Notes under the pieces: model-generated
Told to the model about the DNA's origin: nothing
Databases searched by the model: none
What the model saw: the letters and a program-made list of their open reading frames with translations, nothing else
Assembly: GCA_017301975.1 (NCBI GenBank)
Contig: JAFLEI010000003.1
Location: 221,853 to 285,852 of the forward strand
DNA length: 64,000 bases
Source: Verrucomicrobiota bacterium
GTDB lineage: Bacteria; Verrucomicrobiota; Verrucomicrobiia; Verrucomicrobiales; Verrucomicrobiaceae
Direction: 5' to 3'
Shown here: positions 26,629-36,200 of the stretch, one piece after another
Layout: each line of letters opens with the position of its first letter
How positions within the stretch are numbered: position 1 is the stretch's first letter
Translations under genes and position numbers: made by a program

Positions 26629-27540
26629 TTGAAACCTGGAACCTTAAACCTCGCCATCGGCATCGATCTCGGCGGCACGAACATCAAGGCCGCGCTCGTG
26701 GAGACAGCCAGTGCCCGCACCCTCGCCACGCTCTCGAAACCCACCCGTGATGGCGAATTCGCAGGCGATACGCCGCGCTTCGCCCTCACCGTTCGTGAGA
26801 TTGTGCATGAGCTTGAAGCGCAGGCCGGGCAAAAGCTCCGCGTGGGACTCTCCGCGCCCGGCTTGGCGAATCCCGATGGACACTGCATCGACTGGATGCC
26901 GGGCCGCATGCACGGCCTCGAAAAATTCCACTGGTCCGCCTTCCTTGAACGCGACTGCCGCGTGCTCAATGACGCCCACGCCGCCCTGTTGGGCGAGGTC
27001 TGGGCCGGAGCCGCCAAAGACACGCAGGATGCCTTCATGCTCACCCTCGGCACGGGAGTGGGCGGTGCCATCTGGAGCGGCGGACGCCTGCTCAAAGGCA
27101 AGATCGGCCGTGCGGGCCATCTAGGCCACATCACCATCGATGCGAATGCGGCCTGCGATGATTTCAACACCCCCGGCAGTCTGGAGGACGCCATCGGCAA
27201 TCAAGCCATCGCCCAGCGCGGGGAGGGCCGCTACGCCACTACGCACGCGCTGCTGGATGCCTACGCTGCAGGTGATGCGCATGCTGCTGCCGTCTGGCTC
27301 AAATCGGTCAAGCACCTCGCTGCCGCCATCGCCTCCCTCATCAACGTGCTCGACCCCGAGGTCGTCATTGTCGGCGGCGGCATCGCCACCGGGGCAGGGG
27401 AGCGCTTGTTTGGCCCGCTGCAGCGGGCGCTCGACGGCTTCGAATGGCGCCCCGGCGGAAATGCCGCCCGCATCGTCCCCGCCACCCTCGGCGACAGCGC
27501 CGGGTGCCTCGGCTCCGTTTTCAATCTGCTAAGCTTATGA
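26629..27540 (+). CDS. ROK-family sugar kinase lacking the canonical zinc motif
   Basis: A 303-residue ROK kinase: phosphate-1 motif GIDLGGTNIKAALVE, the catalytic region RVLNDAHAALLGE (Asp), LGTGVGGAIWSGG, GRAGHLGHITID and the adenosine motif VVIVGGGIATGAGE. The usual CxCGxxGCxE zinc motif is replaced by ACDDFNTPGSLED, keeping one Cys, a Gly and the Glu. There is no ATG: a TGA precedes TTG 26629 in frame, so TTG is used. It probably phosphorylates a hexose or amino sugar. It sits between a Sel1 lipoprotein and a small unknown gene. Confidence 0.88.
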   Translation: MKPGTLNLAIGIDLGGTNIKAALVETASARTLATLSKPTRDGEFAGDTPRFALTVREIVHELEAQAGQKLRVGLSAPGLANPDGHCIDWMPGRMHGLEKFHWSAFLERDCRVLNDAHAALLGEVWAGAAKDTQDAFMLTLGTGVGGAIWSGGRLLKGKIGRAGHLGHITIDANAACDDFNTPGSLEDAIGNQAIAQRGEGRYATTHALLDAYAAGDAHAAAVWLKSVKHLAAAIASLINVLDPEVVIVGGGIATGAGERLFGPLQRALDGFEWRPGGNAARIVPATLGDSAGCLGSVFNLLSL

Positions 27541-27878
27541 CGCCCACGCCTCAGATGCTCAATGAAGCTTTGTGTGCGTTCATCTGCACGATACCTGATC
27601 GAGATCGTCTAAAGGCGCATGTGTCAGCAAATCGACTGCAGGATGTCAGCAAGGAAATCACCGCAGAAATGAATACGCTGGTTAAAAATGCCGAAGACTA
27701 TCTCTGGAACTTTCCAGGTGGAGTTCCTTGGACAGATGAGTTCAAGCAAGTCTATCGAGACCACTTGCTGCAGTCGTATCCTTGGTTGGATGACCAGGGC
27801 GTGAAAATCATCTTCTTATTTTCAGGCTGGCTTTGCTGGCATGAAGGTCTCAACGCTCCAGAAATCAAACATTCATGA
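27537..27878 (+). CDS. 113-residue protein of unknown function inside the ROK/SIS operon
   Basis: Soluble, no signal peptide. Features visible: helix-rich N-terminus (RLKAHVSANRLQDVSKEIT), a WNFPGG turn, and a C-terminal FLFSGWLCWHEGL. I recognise no family. Its ATG overlaps the ROK stop (ATGA), and its own stop overlaps the SIS gene start (ATGA), so translation is coupled on both sides. Confidence 0.75.
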   Translation: MTPTPQMLNEALCAFICTIPDRDRLKAHVSANRLQDVSKEITAEMNTLVKNAEDYLWNFPGGVPWTDEFKQVYRDHLLQSYPWLDDQGVKIIFLFSGWLCWHEGLNAPEIKHS

Positions 27879-28654
27879 CTCCCGCCCTCCAATACCTCGA
27901 CGCCAGCCAAGGCCTTCTCAATCGTGTCCGCGATCAGCTCCCGCTCATCCAGCAGGCTGCCGATATGTTCGCGCAGACCATTCTTGCCGGGCAGATGGTG
28001 CACGTCTTCGGCTCGGGCCACAGCCGCATTTTGGTGGAGGAAATGTGGCCGCGCTACGGCTCCTTTCCCGGCTTCAATCCCATCGTCGAACTCTCGCTGA
28101 CCTTCCACAATCTCGTCGTCGGCGCGAACGGTCAGCGGCAGGCCATGTTCTTGGAAAACGTCAGCGGATTGGCGAACCGCATCCTGCGCAATTTCGACCT
28201 CAAGCCCGGCGACAGCGCCCTCGTCATCTCCAGCGGTGGCTGCAACGTCGTGCCCGTGGAAATGGCCGAGGAGTTTCAGCGGCGCGGCGTCAAAGTCGTC
28301 GCCATCATCAGCACCACTCACAGCGAAGCCAGCACCAGCCGCCATCGCGAGGGCAAGAAGCTCCAGGACTTCTCCGACATCGTGCTCGACACCGGCGCGC
28401 CCGTTGGCGATGCGATGATCAAGATCGAAAATCTAGACACTCCCGTGGCTCCCGGCAGCACCGTGGGCGGCTGCCTGCTGGTGAATGCGATCAAGGCCGA
28501 AGTGGCCGACCGCCTTACCAAGGCCGGCCAGCCTCCCAAAGTCCTCACAGCAGGTGCCGTCGTCGGTGCTGAGAAAGCCACCCAGCTTTTCGAAGCCGCC
28601 TATGACGAGCACGCAAGGCGCATCGCACAGTATTACGCGAAACTGGGCGTATGA
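27875..28654 (+). CDS. SIS-domain phosphosugar-binding protein (COG4821-like sugar isomerase domain)
   Basis: A 259-residue SIS-fold protein: HVFGSGHSRILVEEMWPRYG (phosphosugar-binding loop), GDSALVISSGGCNVVPVEMA, VVAIISTTHSEAS, and a C-terminal helix bundle with VGGCLLVNAIKAEVAD. It resembles the uncharacterised SIS proteins that accompany amino-sugar kinases. With the adjacent ROK kinase and SDR it suggests uptake-side processing of an (amino)sugar; the exact reaction is not readable. ATGA overlaps on both sides. Confidence 0.9.
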   Translation: MTPALQYLDASQGLLNRVRDQLPLIQQAADMFAQTILAGQMVHVFGSGHSRILVEEMWPRYGSFPGFNPIVELSLTFHNLVVGANGQRQAMFLENVSGLANRILRNFDLKPGDSALVISSGGCNVVPVEMAEEFQRRGVKVVAIISTTHSEASTSRHREGKKLQDFSDIVLDTGAPVGDAMIKIENLDTPVAPGSTVGGCLLVNAIKAEVADRLTKAGQPPKVLTAGAVVGAEKATQLFEAAYDEHARRIAQYYAKLGV

Positions 28655-29058
28655 CCGCATTCAAAAAGTCATCACCAACGCAACGGTGCCTGAGAGTCTG
28701 CGGGCCGGTATACCTCTTGTTTTTGGTGACATGCTTTCCGGGTTATTTTTACCAAATCGACTTTTTGCAGTCTGCCTGGGCTCTAATGGCCATGCCTGCT
28801 CACCTGACGGCGTTGATGATGGAACAGGTCGTGGCCGAAATCATGGGTGGGCATGGTTCCAAAAGGGACCTGGTGGTTCTTTACTTCTCATATTCCGCTG
28901 CGGCACTCGTTTGGATCGTTTGCGCCTTGAGCCCATGGTGGCTCTTTGTCCAAATGACATGGGGTAAAAAGCTGTGTCTCCAGGTGGCGGTTCTGGTGGT
29001 TGGCTATGTGTCGTCGATGTTCCTCGTCCTGTTTCTTGATTTTCCTTCGCCAAACTGA
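28651..29058 (+). CDS. small membrane protein, last gene of the SDR/ROK/SIS unit
   Basis: A 135-residue protein with about four hydrophobic segments (VYLLFLVTCFPGYFYQIDFL, SAWALMAMPAHLTALMM, VVLYFSYSAAALVWIVCALS and VAVLVVGYVSSMFLVLFLDF). No family recognised. Its ATG overlaps the SIS stop by 4 bases. It converges with the PEP-CTERM gene 19 bases downstream. Confidence 0.7.
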   Translation: MTAFKKSSPTQRCLRVCGPVYLLFLVTCFPGYFYQIDFLQSAWALMAMPAHLTALMMEQVVAEIMGGHGSKRDLVVLYFSYSAAALVWIVCALSPWWLFVQMTWGKKLCLQVAVLVVGYVSSMFLVLFLDFPSPN

Positions 29059-29077
29059 CCTGTGATACGCATCTAGC

Positions 29078-29911
29078 CTACCTCAGCCGTCTCCTGCGCA
29101 GCAGCAACAGCACACCCACGGTGCCAATCATCACGCTGCCACCGGGTTCTGGCACGGGGGTGGCGGAGATGTTGAGGTTTGAAATGGTGGCAAAGTCGGT
29201 ACCCAGACTCAGGGCAGTAGCACCGACCTGTGCGTCGCCGATAAACCGCACCCCAATCGGACCACTGGGCGCCGTGCCGTCCAGAAGATAGTCCAGATTC
29301 ACCGTGCCTGTCGTCACCCCTGATCCCAGCAGTCCGGCGATGTTGATCTGCGTGGTGTTGTTGCTGCTGGTCAGTGTGTTCCCCAGGCCGTCGATCAGCT
29401 CAAAGGTGAAGCTCGGGTTCAATCCTGCCACAGAACTGAGCAGGCCGTTGTTGCCATCCACATCAAAGCTCACGCTGTAATGGGTGTTGGGCGTGTAGTT
29501 GAGCACATCACCAGGAGTGTCGAAATAGGCCACCGCCTGCCACCCATAATGGATGCTGGTGCCAGTATCCAAAAGGCCGAGCAGGGAATCGTTGTCGTTG
29601 CTGATCTGGAACTGGAGGGCCGAGCCGTTCAAAGCCACCTGTGCAGCAGACTCCGTCAGGCTTAGGAGAATCGTCGCATTGGCTCCTCCTTGAGCGGTGA
29701 GATCCCACAGTCCCCGGGTGTCGGTAGTGGAGTCATTGGAGAGGGTGATCGAGAGCAGCCCGCCCCCCGGTACGTCGTAGGTGACAGGGCTGGAGGACGG
29801 AAAAATCGAGCTGTAGCTGCTGCCGGTCCCAACGAGAGGCGTTTGGGCATTAAGCGTCAAAATTGTAAAGTAATTAACCAAAATGAAAAAATAAACACGG
29901 TTAGGTTTCAT
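29078..29911 (-). CDS. PEP-CTERM sorted surface protein
   Basis: A 277-residue protein: N-terminal signal (FFILVNYFTILTLNA), a Ser/Thr/Gly-rich beta-sandwich-like body, and a C-terminal sorting signal consisting of VPEPGG, a hydrophobic helix (SVMIGTVGVLLLL) and RRRRLR. That is the exosortase/PEP-CTERM recognition tail, usual for proteins exported to the surface or polysaccharide layer. No catalytic motif. The upstream gap to 30078 is unusually AT-rich and presumably holds the divergent promoters. Confidence 0.85.
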   Translation of the reverse strand: MKPNRVYFFILVNYFTILTLNAQTPLVGTGSSYSSIFPSSSPVTYDVPGGGLLSITLSNDSTTDTRGLWDLTAQGGANATILLSLTESAAQVALNGSALQFQISNDNDSLLGLLDTGTSIHYGWQAVAYFDTPGDVLNYTPNTHYSVSFDVDGNNGLLSSVAGLNPSFTFELIDGLGNTLTSSNNTTQINIAGLLGSGVTTGTVNLDYLLDGTAPSGPIGVRFIGDAQVGATALSLGTDFATISNLNISATPVPEPGGSVMIGTVGVLLLLRRRRLR

Positions 29912-30077
29912 AAGGAAGTATGGTTGTATGAGTACTATGTCAGCTTAGTATCGAACGATCATAGTAAACTAAGATTTAATTTAGGTGAGGATGAGCCGAA
30001 TGAACCTTTCAGCCGCATCGGTTGTGTTTTGCCGCTTGTCTTTGACGATGAGCTCCTTGCGTCCATAAGCTGCTCCC

Positions 30078-31115
30078 ATGCAATCCCAACCGCTTCGCAC
30101 TTCCGTCATCGGCAGTTATCCGTTTCCAGGCTGGCTCGAATTTTCCGCCCGGCACCTCGCCGAATTCGGCAGTGCTGACATCGCAGAAATGCAGGACGAC
30201 GCGGCGCAGGTGGCCATCCAGGATCAAATCGCCTCCGGGCTCGATGTCATCACGGATGGGGAGCAGACACGCTTTGATTTCAATCTCTCGTTCTACGGTT
30301 TCATCGAGGGCATCGCCCTGGAGCCCGCCAGTCCTCGGCGCTTTGGCCCTCCGGCGCATGATCAGCGTGGCAAGCATGAAATCGTCGGCGAACTGCGCGC
30401 CCCGCGTGGTCTGGGCGTGGTGGAGGAGTTTGAGCGCTTGCAGCGCCTGGCCGCACACACCGGCAAGCGCCTGAAGGTCTCCGTGCCCGGGCCTTACACA
30501 CTCAGCGGAAGGCTTGCCCCCAATTCACAGTACCAAGACCGCTACGCCATCACGGAAGCGCTGCTGCCCATCGTGAATCAGGAGATCGCCAACCTCGTGG
30601 CGGCAGGTGCGGAGGAAATCTGCGTGGATGAGCCCAGCATGAGCTGCTACGGCTACCGCGAGGATACGCGGCGCTTCGTGGACATTTTCAACCGCACCGT
30701 CAGCAGCGGCTACGGCAAGGCACGCATCTGCACGCACCTCTGCTTTGGCAATTTCAAAGGCCACCCCGTCGGCTGGCGCAAATACGCGCCGCTCTTCCCC
30801 GCCTTCCTGGACCTGCACTGCGACGAGGTGCACGTGGAGATGGCGAACCGCGAATACGCCGAGCTCGAGGTCATCGAGCCCATGGCCGAGCGCTACGACG
30901 TGGCCGTGGGCATCATCGATGTGAAAAGCTACCACATCGAAACACCGGAGCAGATCGCCGATGCCGTGCGTGCCTGCCTGAAGCACGCGCCTGCGGACAA
31001 GCTGGTCTTTGCACCGGACTGCGGCCTCTCCCAGACCGCGCGCTGGGCCGCGAAGAAAAAGCTCGCCAGCATGGTGGCGGGTGTTGGTATCGTGAAGCGC
31101 GAGCTGGGACTGTGA
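30078..31115 (+). CDS. MetE-like cobalamin-independent methionine synthase C-terminal domain protein
   Basis: A 345-residue stand-alone MetE catalytic-barrel homologue. SVIGSYPFPGW, DVITDGEQTRFDF, VSVPGPYTLSG and EEICVDEPSM are family landmarks; likely zinc ligands are in ICTHLCFGNF (His, Cys), HVEMANREY and FAPDCGLSQT (Cys). It lacks the N-terminal half of full MetE, as in archaeal-type or core-MetE proteins, and may transfer a methyl group from a different donor. ATG 30078 follows an AT-rich promoter gap. Followed by a hairpin pair before the converging phosphatase. Confidence 0.88.
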   Translation: MQSQPLRTSVIGSYPFPGWLEFSARHLAEFGSADIAEMQDDAAQVAIQDQIASGLDVITDGEQTRFDFNLSFYGFIEGIALEPASPRRFGPPAHDQRGKHEIVGELRAPRGLGVVEEFERLQRLAAHTGKRLKVSVPGPYTLSGRLAPNSQYQDRYAITEALLPIVNQEIANLVAAGAEEICVDEPSMSCYGYREDTRRFVDIFNRTVSSGYGKARICTHLCFGNFKGHPVGWRKYAPLFPAFLDLHCDEVHVEMANREYAELEVIEPMAERYDVAVGIIDVKSYHIETPEQIADAVRACLKHAPADKLVFAPDCGLSQTARWAAKKKLASMVAGVGIVKRELGL

Positions 31116-31120
31116 GCCAA

Positions 31121-31202
31121 AGTACTCATGAGCTTTAGCTCATGCTCCGGGTGCATGGCGCGATTCAGCACCCACCCGGAACGAACTAAAGTTCGAGACT
31201 AC
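31121..31202. repeat. paired hairpin element (REP/BIME-like) between convergent genes
   Basis: Left hairpin catgagct-tt-agctcatg (31127-31144) and right hairpin cgaact-aa-agttcg (31182-31195), followed by CTAC at 31199-31202, i.e. GTAG on the minus strand. A third possible stem, gggtgc/gcaccc, lies between. Layout matches the other head-to-head hairpin pairs in this window; it could also act as a bidirectional terminator. Confidence 0.7.
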
Positions 31203-31203
31203 G

Positions 31204-32037
31204 TTACCCGATCTTCACCACACCGACCGTCGTGTTGTCCTGACGGTCGTTGTTGATGCGGCGGATGGCGAAGATGATGGCATCGGCGATCTTGTCCGCC
31301 GTGGTGTGCTTGCCAAAGCTCAGCAGTTCCTCCAGCGCCTTGTGCGTGAGCGTGAAAATCCCATCGCTGGCAGCGATGATGATGTCGCCTTTCTTCAGAG
31401 CCCAGGGCTCTGCGGGGGTGTCGATCATCGCCAGCGGCATGCCCAGCAGGGCGGCCTGCAGCGTGTGGCGGTCGGGGTGATTTTCGGCCTCCTCACGGGT
31501 GATCTCGCCGCGATCCGCACGGGCATCAATAAGCGGGGAAAGGCTGTGGTCGGCATTGAGGCGATGCAGCACGCCATCGCGGAAGAGGAAGAGCGGCGAG
31601 TCGCCTACGCTGATCCATTCCATCGTCTTCGGCGTGATGAGCACGCCCACCATCGTGGTGCCCATGGGCGGGGCCACGCTGGGCATGCGGCTGGTGATGA
31701 TGCCGAGGGTTTCGTTCGCCGTTTCCACGGCATGCTTGAGCTTCCATGAATGGGGGCCGTCCTGCTCATGGTAGGCACGCACAAAGGCGTTCACGCCGAT
31801 GTAGCTGGCCACGCTGCCACCGGCATGCGCACCGAGTCCATCGCCAATGACGAGCAGCAGGCGCTCCAGGCTGCGCTCCTCGGGTTCGGCCGCGTCGGCA
31901 AAGGCGTAATAGTCTTCCTGGTTGTCGCGACGACCGCGATACTGCCTTGCGGCAAAATCCTGCTCCTGAATGAAGGCAGGCGGCTGGGATTCAAACAGGG
32001 GGACTCGATCGGTCAGGACGGTGGTGGTGGCGCTCAC
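31204..32037 (-). CDS. PP2C-family serine/threonine phosphatase
   Basis: A 277-residue soluble PPM/PP2C phosphatase with all metal-binding motifs: RRDNQEDYYAF (first Asp), VIGDGLGAHAGG, ISVGDSPLFLFRDG, ASDGIFTLTHKAL and a terminal RQDNTTVGVVKIG. It dephosphorylates Ser/Thr proteins and could counter the kinase encoded at 33289 on the other strand (positional inference). Its ATG overlaps the stop of the aldose epimerase gene by 4 bases, so expression is coupled. Confidence 0.93.
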   Translation of the reverse strand: MSATTTVLTDRVPLFESQPPAFIQEQDFAARQYRGRRDNQEDYYAFADAAEPEERSLERLLLVIGDGLGAHAGGSVASYIGVNAFVRAYHEQDGPHSWKLKHAVETANETLGIITSRMPSVAPPMGTTMVGVLITPKTMEWISVGDSPLFLFRDGVLHRLNADHSLSPLIDARADRGEITREEAENHPDRHTLQAALLGMPLAMIDTPAEPWALKKGDIIIAASDGIFTLTHKALEELLSFGKHTTADKIADAIIFAIRRINNDRQDNTTVGVVKIG

Positions 32038-33137
32038 TCGGCGGAAAACTGGTAAATCGTGGTGCTTTGAAAGGTTTCCCCCGGACGCAGGGTCGTGGTG
32101 GGAAAGCCAGGATGATTCGGACTGTCGGGATAATGCTGCGTTTCCAGGCAGAAGCCATGACGCTTTGCATAAATATGCCCCCCTTTGCCCGGCACGCCAT
32201 TGAGGTGATTGCCGGTGTAAAGCTGCACGCCGGGCTCGGTGGTGCGCACAGTCATCACTCGGCCGCTGGCAGGATCTTTGACGGTGGCAGCCAGCTTCAT
32301 GCCACTGCCAGACAGGACGTAGTTGTGATCATAGCCGATGCCCTGGATGAGCGGCTTGTAGTCCGCGCCGATGCGCTCGCCGATCGCATGAGGACTGGTG
32401 AAGTCCAATGGTGTGCCCTGGATGCTGGCGATCTCTCCCGTCGGGATGAGGTCGTCGTCCGTGGCGGTGATCTTGTCAGTGGGAATCGTCAGCACATGGC
32501 CCAGGATGTCGCCGCTGCCCTCACCGGCGAGATTGAAGTAGGCGTGATTGGTCAGGTTCAGCACGGTGGGCTTGTCCGTGGTGGCCGCATAGTCGAGCTT
32601 CAGGCCGTTGTCTTCGGTGAGCGTGTAGGTCACGCGGCATTGCAGCGTGCCGGGGTAGCCTTCTTCGCCATCCGCGCTGGTGTAGCTGAGTTCCACGCCA
32701 TCCTTCACCTCTTTGGCGGTCCAGAGTTTCTTGTCAAAACCCTCCTTGCCGCCGTGAAGCTGATGCTTGCCGGAATTGGCCGTCACGGGGTATTCCACGC
32801 CATCCAGCGTGAACTTCGCATTGCCAATGCGGTTCGCATAGCGGCCCGCGATGCAGCCAAAGAAAGGATTCTTGCCCAGGTAGCCGTCCAGCGCGTCAAA
32901 GCCCAGCGTCACATCCGCAAACTCGCCTTTCTTGTCCGCCACCTTGAGGGAGACGATGTAGCCGCCCCAGTTGGTGATCCTGGCTTCCATGCCGCTGGCA
33001 TTGCGCAGCGTGAAGAGCTTCACCTCACCGCCCGCAGGGGTTTTCCCCCAGACGGAAGACTCGACGCTGGCAGCGTGTGACGAACCGGAGATCGACATGA
33101 GAATCAGGAAAAAGGTTGGCAGCGCGAGCAGGCGCAT
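32034..33137 (-). CDS. galM: secreted aldose 1-epimerase
   Basis: A 367-residue GalM-fold protein with an N-terminal signal peptide (MRLLALPTFFLILMSISGSS, cleavage near HAA). Landmarks: NWGGYIVSLKVADK, GRYANRIGNAKF (substrate Arg), the catalytic His region NLTNHAYFNLAG, and YDHNYVLSG. It interconverts the alpha and beta anomers of aldoses, here in the periplasm. The ATG at 33135-33137 places the signal at the N-terminus; the longer frame has no such signal. Overlaps the phosphatase start (ATGA). Confidence 0.92.
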   Translation of the reverse strand: MRLLALPTFFLILMSISGSSHAASVESSVWGKTPAGGEVKLFTLRNASGMEARITNWGGYIVSLKVADKKGEFADVTLGFDALDGYLGKNPFFGCIAGRYANRIGNAKFTLDGVEYPVTANSGKHQLHGGKEGFDKKLWTAKEVKDGVELSYTSADGEEGYPGTLQCRVTYTLTEDNGLKLDYAATTDKPTVLNLTNHAYFNLAGEGSGDILGHVLTIPTDKITATDDDLIPTGEIASIQGTPLDFTSPHAIGERIGADYKPLIQGIGYDHNYVLSGSGMKLAATVKDPASGRVMTVRTTEPGVQLYTGNHLNGVPGKGGHIYAKRHGFCLETQHYPDSPNHPGFPTTTLRPGETFQSTTIYQFSAE

Positions 33138-33288
33138 GGTGTCAGGCTGGAGGGAGGTTGGGCCGCGAGTGTGACGGAGCCGCCCCAATTGCGCAACAAG
33201 GGATTCCATGACCCGGAATGAAGTTTCTGGCCTGCGCTGCAAGATCCTGTGTAACCTCCGCCGCCACATTTCCCAAGCAGCTGGTATC

Positions 33289-36200
33289 ATGGACTCATCT
33301 TCGCCCTCCTCAGATCCCTTCCACGGGCTGAACCCTGCCGACCTGATGGCCGCTGCCGCCATGCCCACGGACGGCGGTGCCGACACGCTGCCGCTGTCTC
33401 CGCGTGATCTTCCCTCACTGGCGGAAATCGCCGCCGCGTTTCCCGATCTCGAAATCCTCGACCTCATCGGCCACGGCGGCATGAGCGCGGTGTTTCGTGC
33501 GCGTCAGCCACGGCTCGACCGCGTCGTCGCGCTCAAGGTGCTGCCCAAATCCCTCGCGGCCACGCCGGGATTTGCGGAGCGTTTCACACGTGAGGGGCGC
33601 GTGCTCGCACGGCTCAGCCATCCCAACATCGTGACCGTGCATGACTTTGGCGAGAGCGGCGGCTTCTGCTTCCTCATCATGGAATACGTGGATGGCGTGA
33701 ACCTGCGCCAGGCCATGCGTGCGGGCCGCTTCACTCCGGAGCAGGCGCTGAACATCATTCCCGTGATGTGTGAAGCCCTGCAATACGCCCACAGCCAGGG
33801 CGTGCTGCATCGCGACATCAAGCCGGAGAACATCCTGCTGGATACGAAGGGCAGGGTGAAGATCGCCGACTTCGGCATCGCCAAGATCCTCGATGAAAAC
33901 GGCGACGGCGGAATGATGCTCACGCAAAGCGGAGCCAAGCTCGGCACCGCGCCCTACATGGCCCCGGAGCAGATCGAGCAGCCCGGCAGCGTGGATCACC
34001 GTGCAGACATCTACAGCCTCGGCGTGGTCTTCTATGAGATGCTCACCGGCGAGCTGCCGCTGGGCCGCTTTGCCGCACCTTCCGAAAAATCCGCCGTGAA
34101 TGGCAACATGGACGAGGTCGTCTTTCGTGCGCTGGCCAAAGACCGCGCCATGCGCCAGCAGAGCGCGGGCGAGTTCAAAACGCAGATCGAAGGCATCGCC
34201 TCCATGCCGCCGCAGATGCGGCGCTCGCTGGCCCTGCGGTTCAGCAGCTTTGAGTACAAGTCCAAGCGCACGCTGCTGGGCAGGCCTCTGCTGCACATTA
34301 CCTCAGGCATTGATCCCACGACGGGGCGCAAGCGCACAGCGCGCGGCTTCTTTGCCTTTGGAGACCGTGCCGTGGGAGTGGTGGCCTTTGGTGGCTATGC
34401 ACGTGGCTTGTTCGCCTGTGGCGGCATGGCCGTCGGTGTCTTTGCGCTTGGTGGCATGAGCATTGGCCTGATCTCGTGGGGTGGATTCGCTCTGGCCTTG
34501 CTGCTGGCTTATGGTGGCATGAGCGTGGGCTTTTTATCTGCAGGCGGCCTGGCCTTGGGCTGGGAGGCTGCGGGAGGTTTGGCGGCTGGTGTGCATGCGT
34601 ATGGCGGACAGGTTTTTGCGCTGGTGAGTGGCATGGGCGGTCAGGTTCATGCACCTCATGTGATGAAGAATCTCATGGAGGCGCCACCCTTGCTGCTATG
34701 GCTGGTGCGGGTCACCAATCAAACCGGCGTACTGGCGACCTGGATCTGGCTGCCAATGATGATCCCATCCGTGCTCATGCCATGGTGGGCGCGCAGGCAG
34801 CTCGAGTTTGAAGCGCAGGGCGGTGCCCAGCGTCCGACCGCTTGGCATGAGCGCCCCTCCCGCGTGCTCTGGCTTCTGCCTGCAACGGTCCTGCTGTTTC
34901 TGTCTCTCATCTGGATGACCCTCCACTGGGTACGTGCGGGCCAGACAGGTGTGACCGCGCAAACCTTCATAGCGTCCGCGATTGGAATCACCGGCTGCAT
35001 CCTTGCAGCCGTCAGCCTGCCACTCTGGTTGCGCCTTGTGCCGATGAACTCGTTTTACGGTGTGCGTCTGCCCTCCACATTCGTTTCTGATGAACGCTGG
35101 TATGACGTGAACGCCGTTTTTGGAAGGCATCTCTTTTGCTGGTCGCTTGCCGTCATTGCTGCGGGCATCGCGGGTTTTTATCAACTGCCGCGTCATCAGG
35201 ATGCCTATTCGTGGGCCGCCTTCACGCTCATGCTGGTCGCGGTGGCGGCCTCCGTAGTGTCCACACTGGTATGGATGCACCGGCATCCTGTGGGGCGTCC
35301 CGCCATCAAGCCTCATCGGCTCGTGCGGAACATTGAACAGATTCTCCCGGCGCTTGTTCTGGGCTACTTCATCAAAGCCTTCATCTGCGCCTCGTATTCC
35401 ATCCCTCATGGCAACGAGCCGGGAGTCGCCAAAGGCAGCTGGTGGCTGGCATCGCGGTTGAACACGGGCTTTGTCGCAGGAGATCTCATTGCCTATGCGC
35501 ATGAAAGCGGGCAGACCTGGCTCGCACGGGTTGTCACTGTCGAACCCAAAGGCTTGCAGCTGAAACGCGGCAGCAGCCCAGAGGAGTTCTTCATGCCGTG
35601 GGACAAGATCATCGGGAAGATGCTGTTTCCGTATTATTCGCCGGGTGCGGTGGCGAGTGCTGCTAAAGATGAGGAAACTGCGTCTTCGATTCCGTTTTGC
35701 CAGGTGCTGGAGGGAACCCGCCATGTGGATGCATTGATTCCGCCCGAACTCAAATATGTGCAGTTGAAACTGATGGCACAGCAAGAATGGCCACTGCAGG
35801 TTTACGACAGCCAAGGCCACCTTGTGCAAGATGCCAAATCCCTTGGCGAGGTGTCTGAGTCCTTGCCTGATAGAATTTATGCTTCTGGCAAAGAGGGGGG
35901 CGACGAATGCCGTCTGCAATTATGGCTTTCGCATCCAGACTTTGACGGTAAAAGCCTGGTGAATGTGGAGTTGCTGGATGAAAGCGGGAAGCCCGTCTGG
36001 GCGGCCCATGGGAGACCTGGCCCTGCGCTTTCTTCCCCTAAGCAGCTTCCTCTTCGCAGTTGCACTCTCCTGGTTGGTCGCAAAGGGCACCTCCCTCACA
36101 GTGTCGATGTGGAAGTGAACTACAGCCTTGGCCCCTGGGAACTCGCCAACAAGATCGGCCCCGAGTTTCAAGGAGAGGAAATGTTGCGAAAAGGCCTGTC

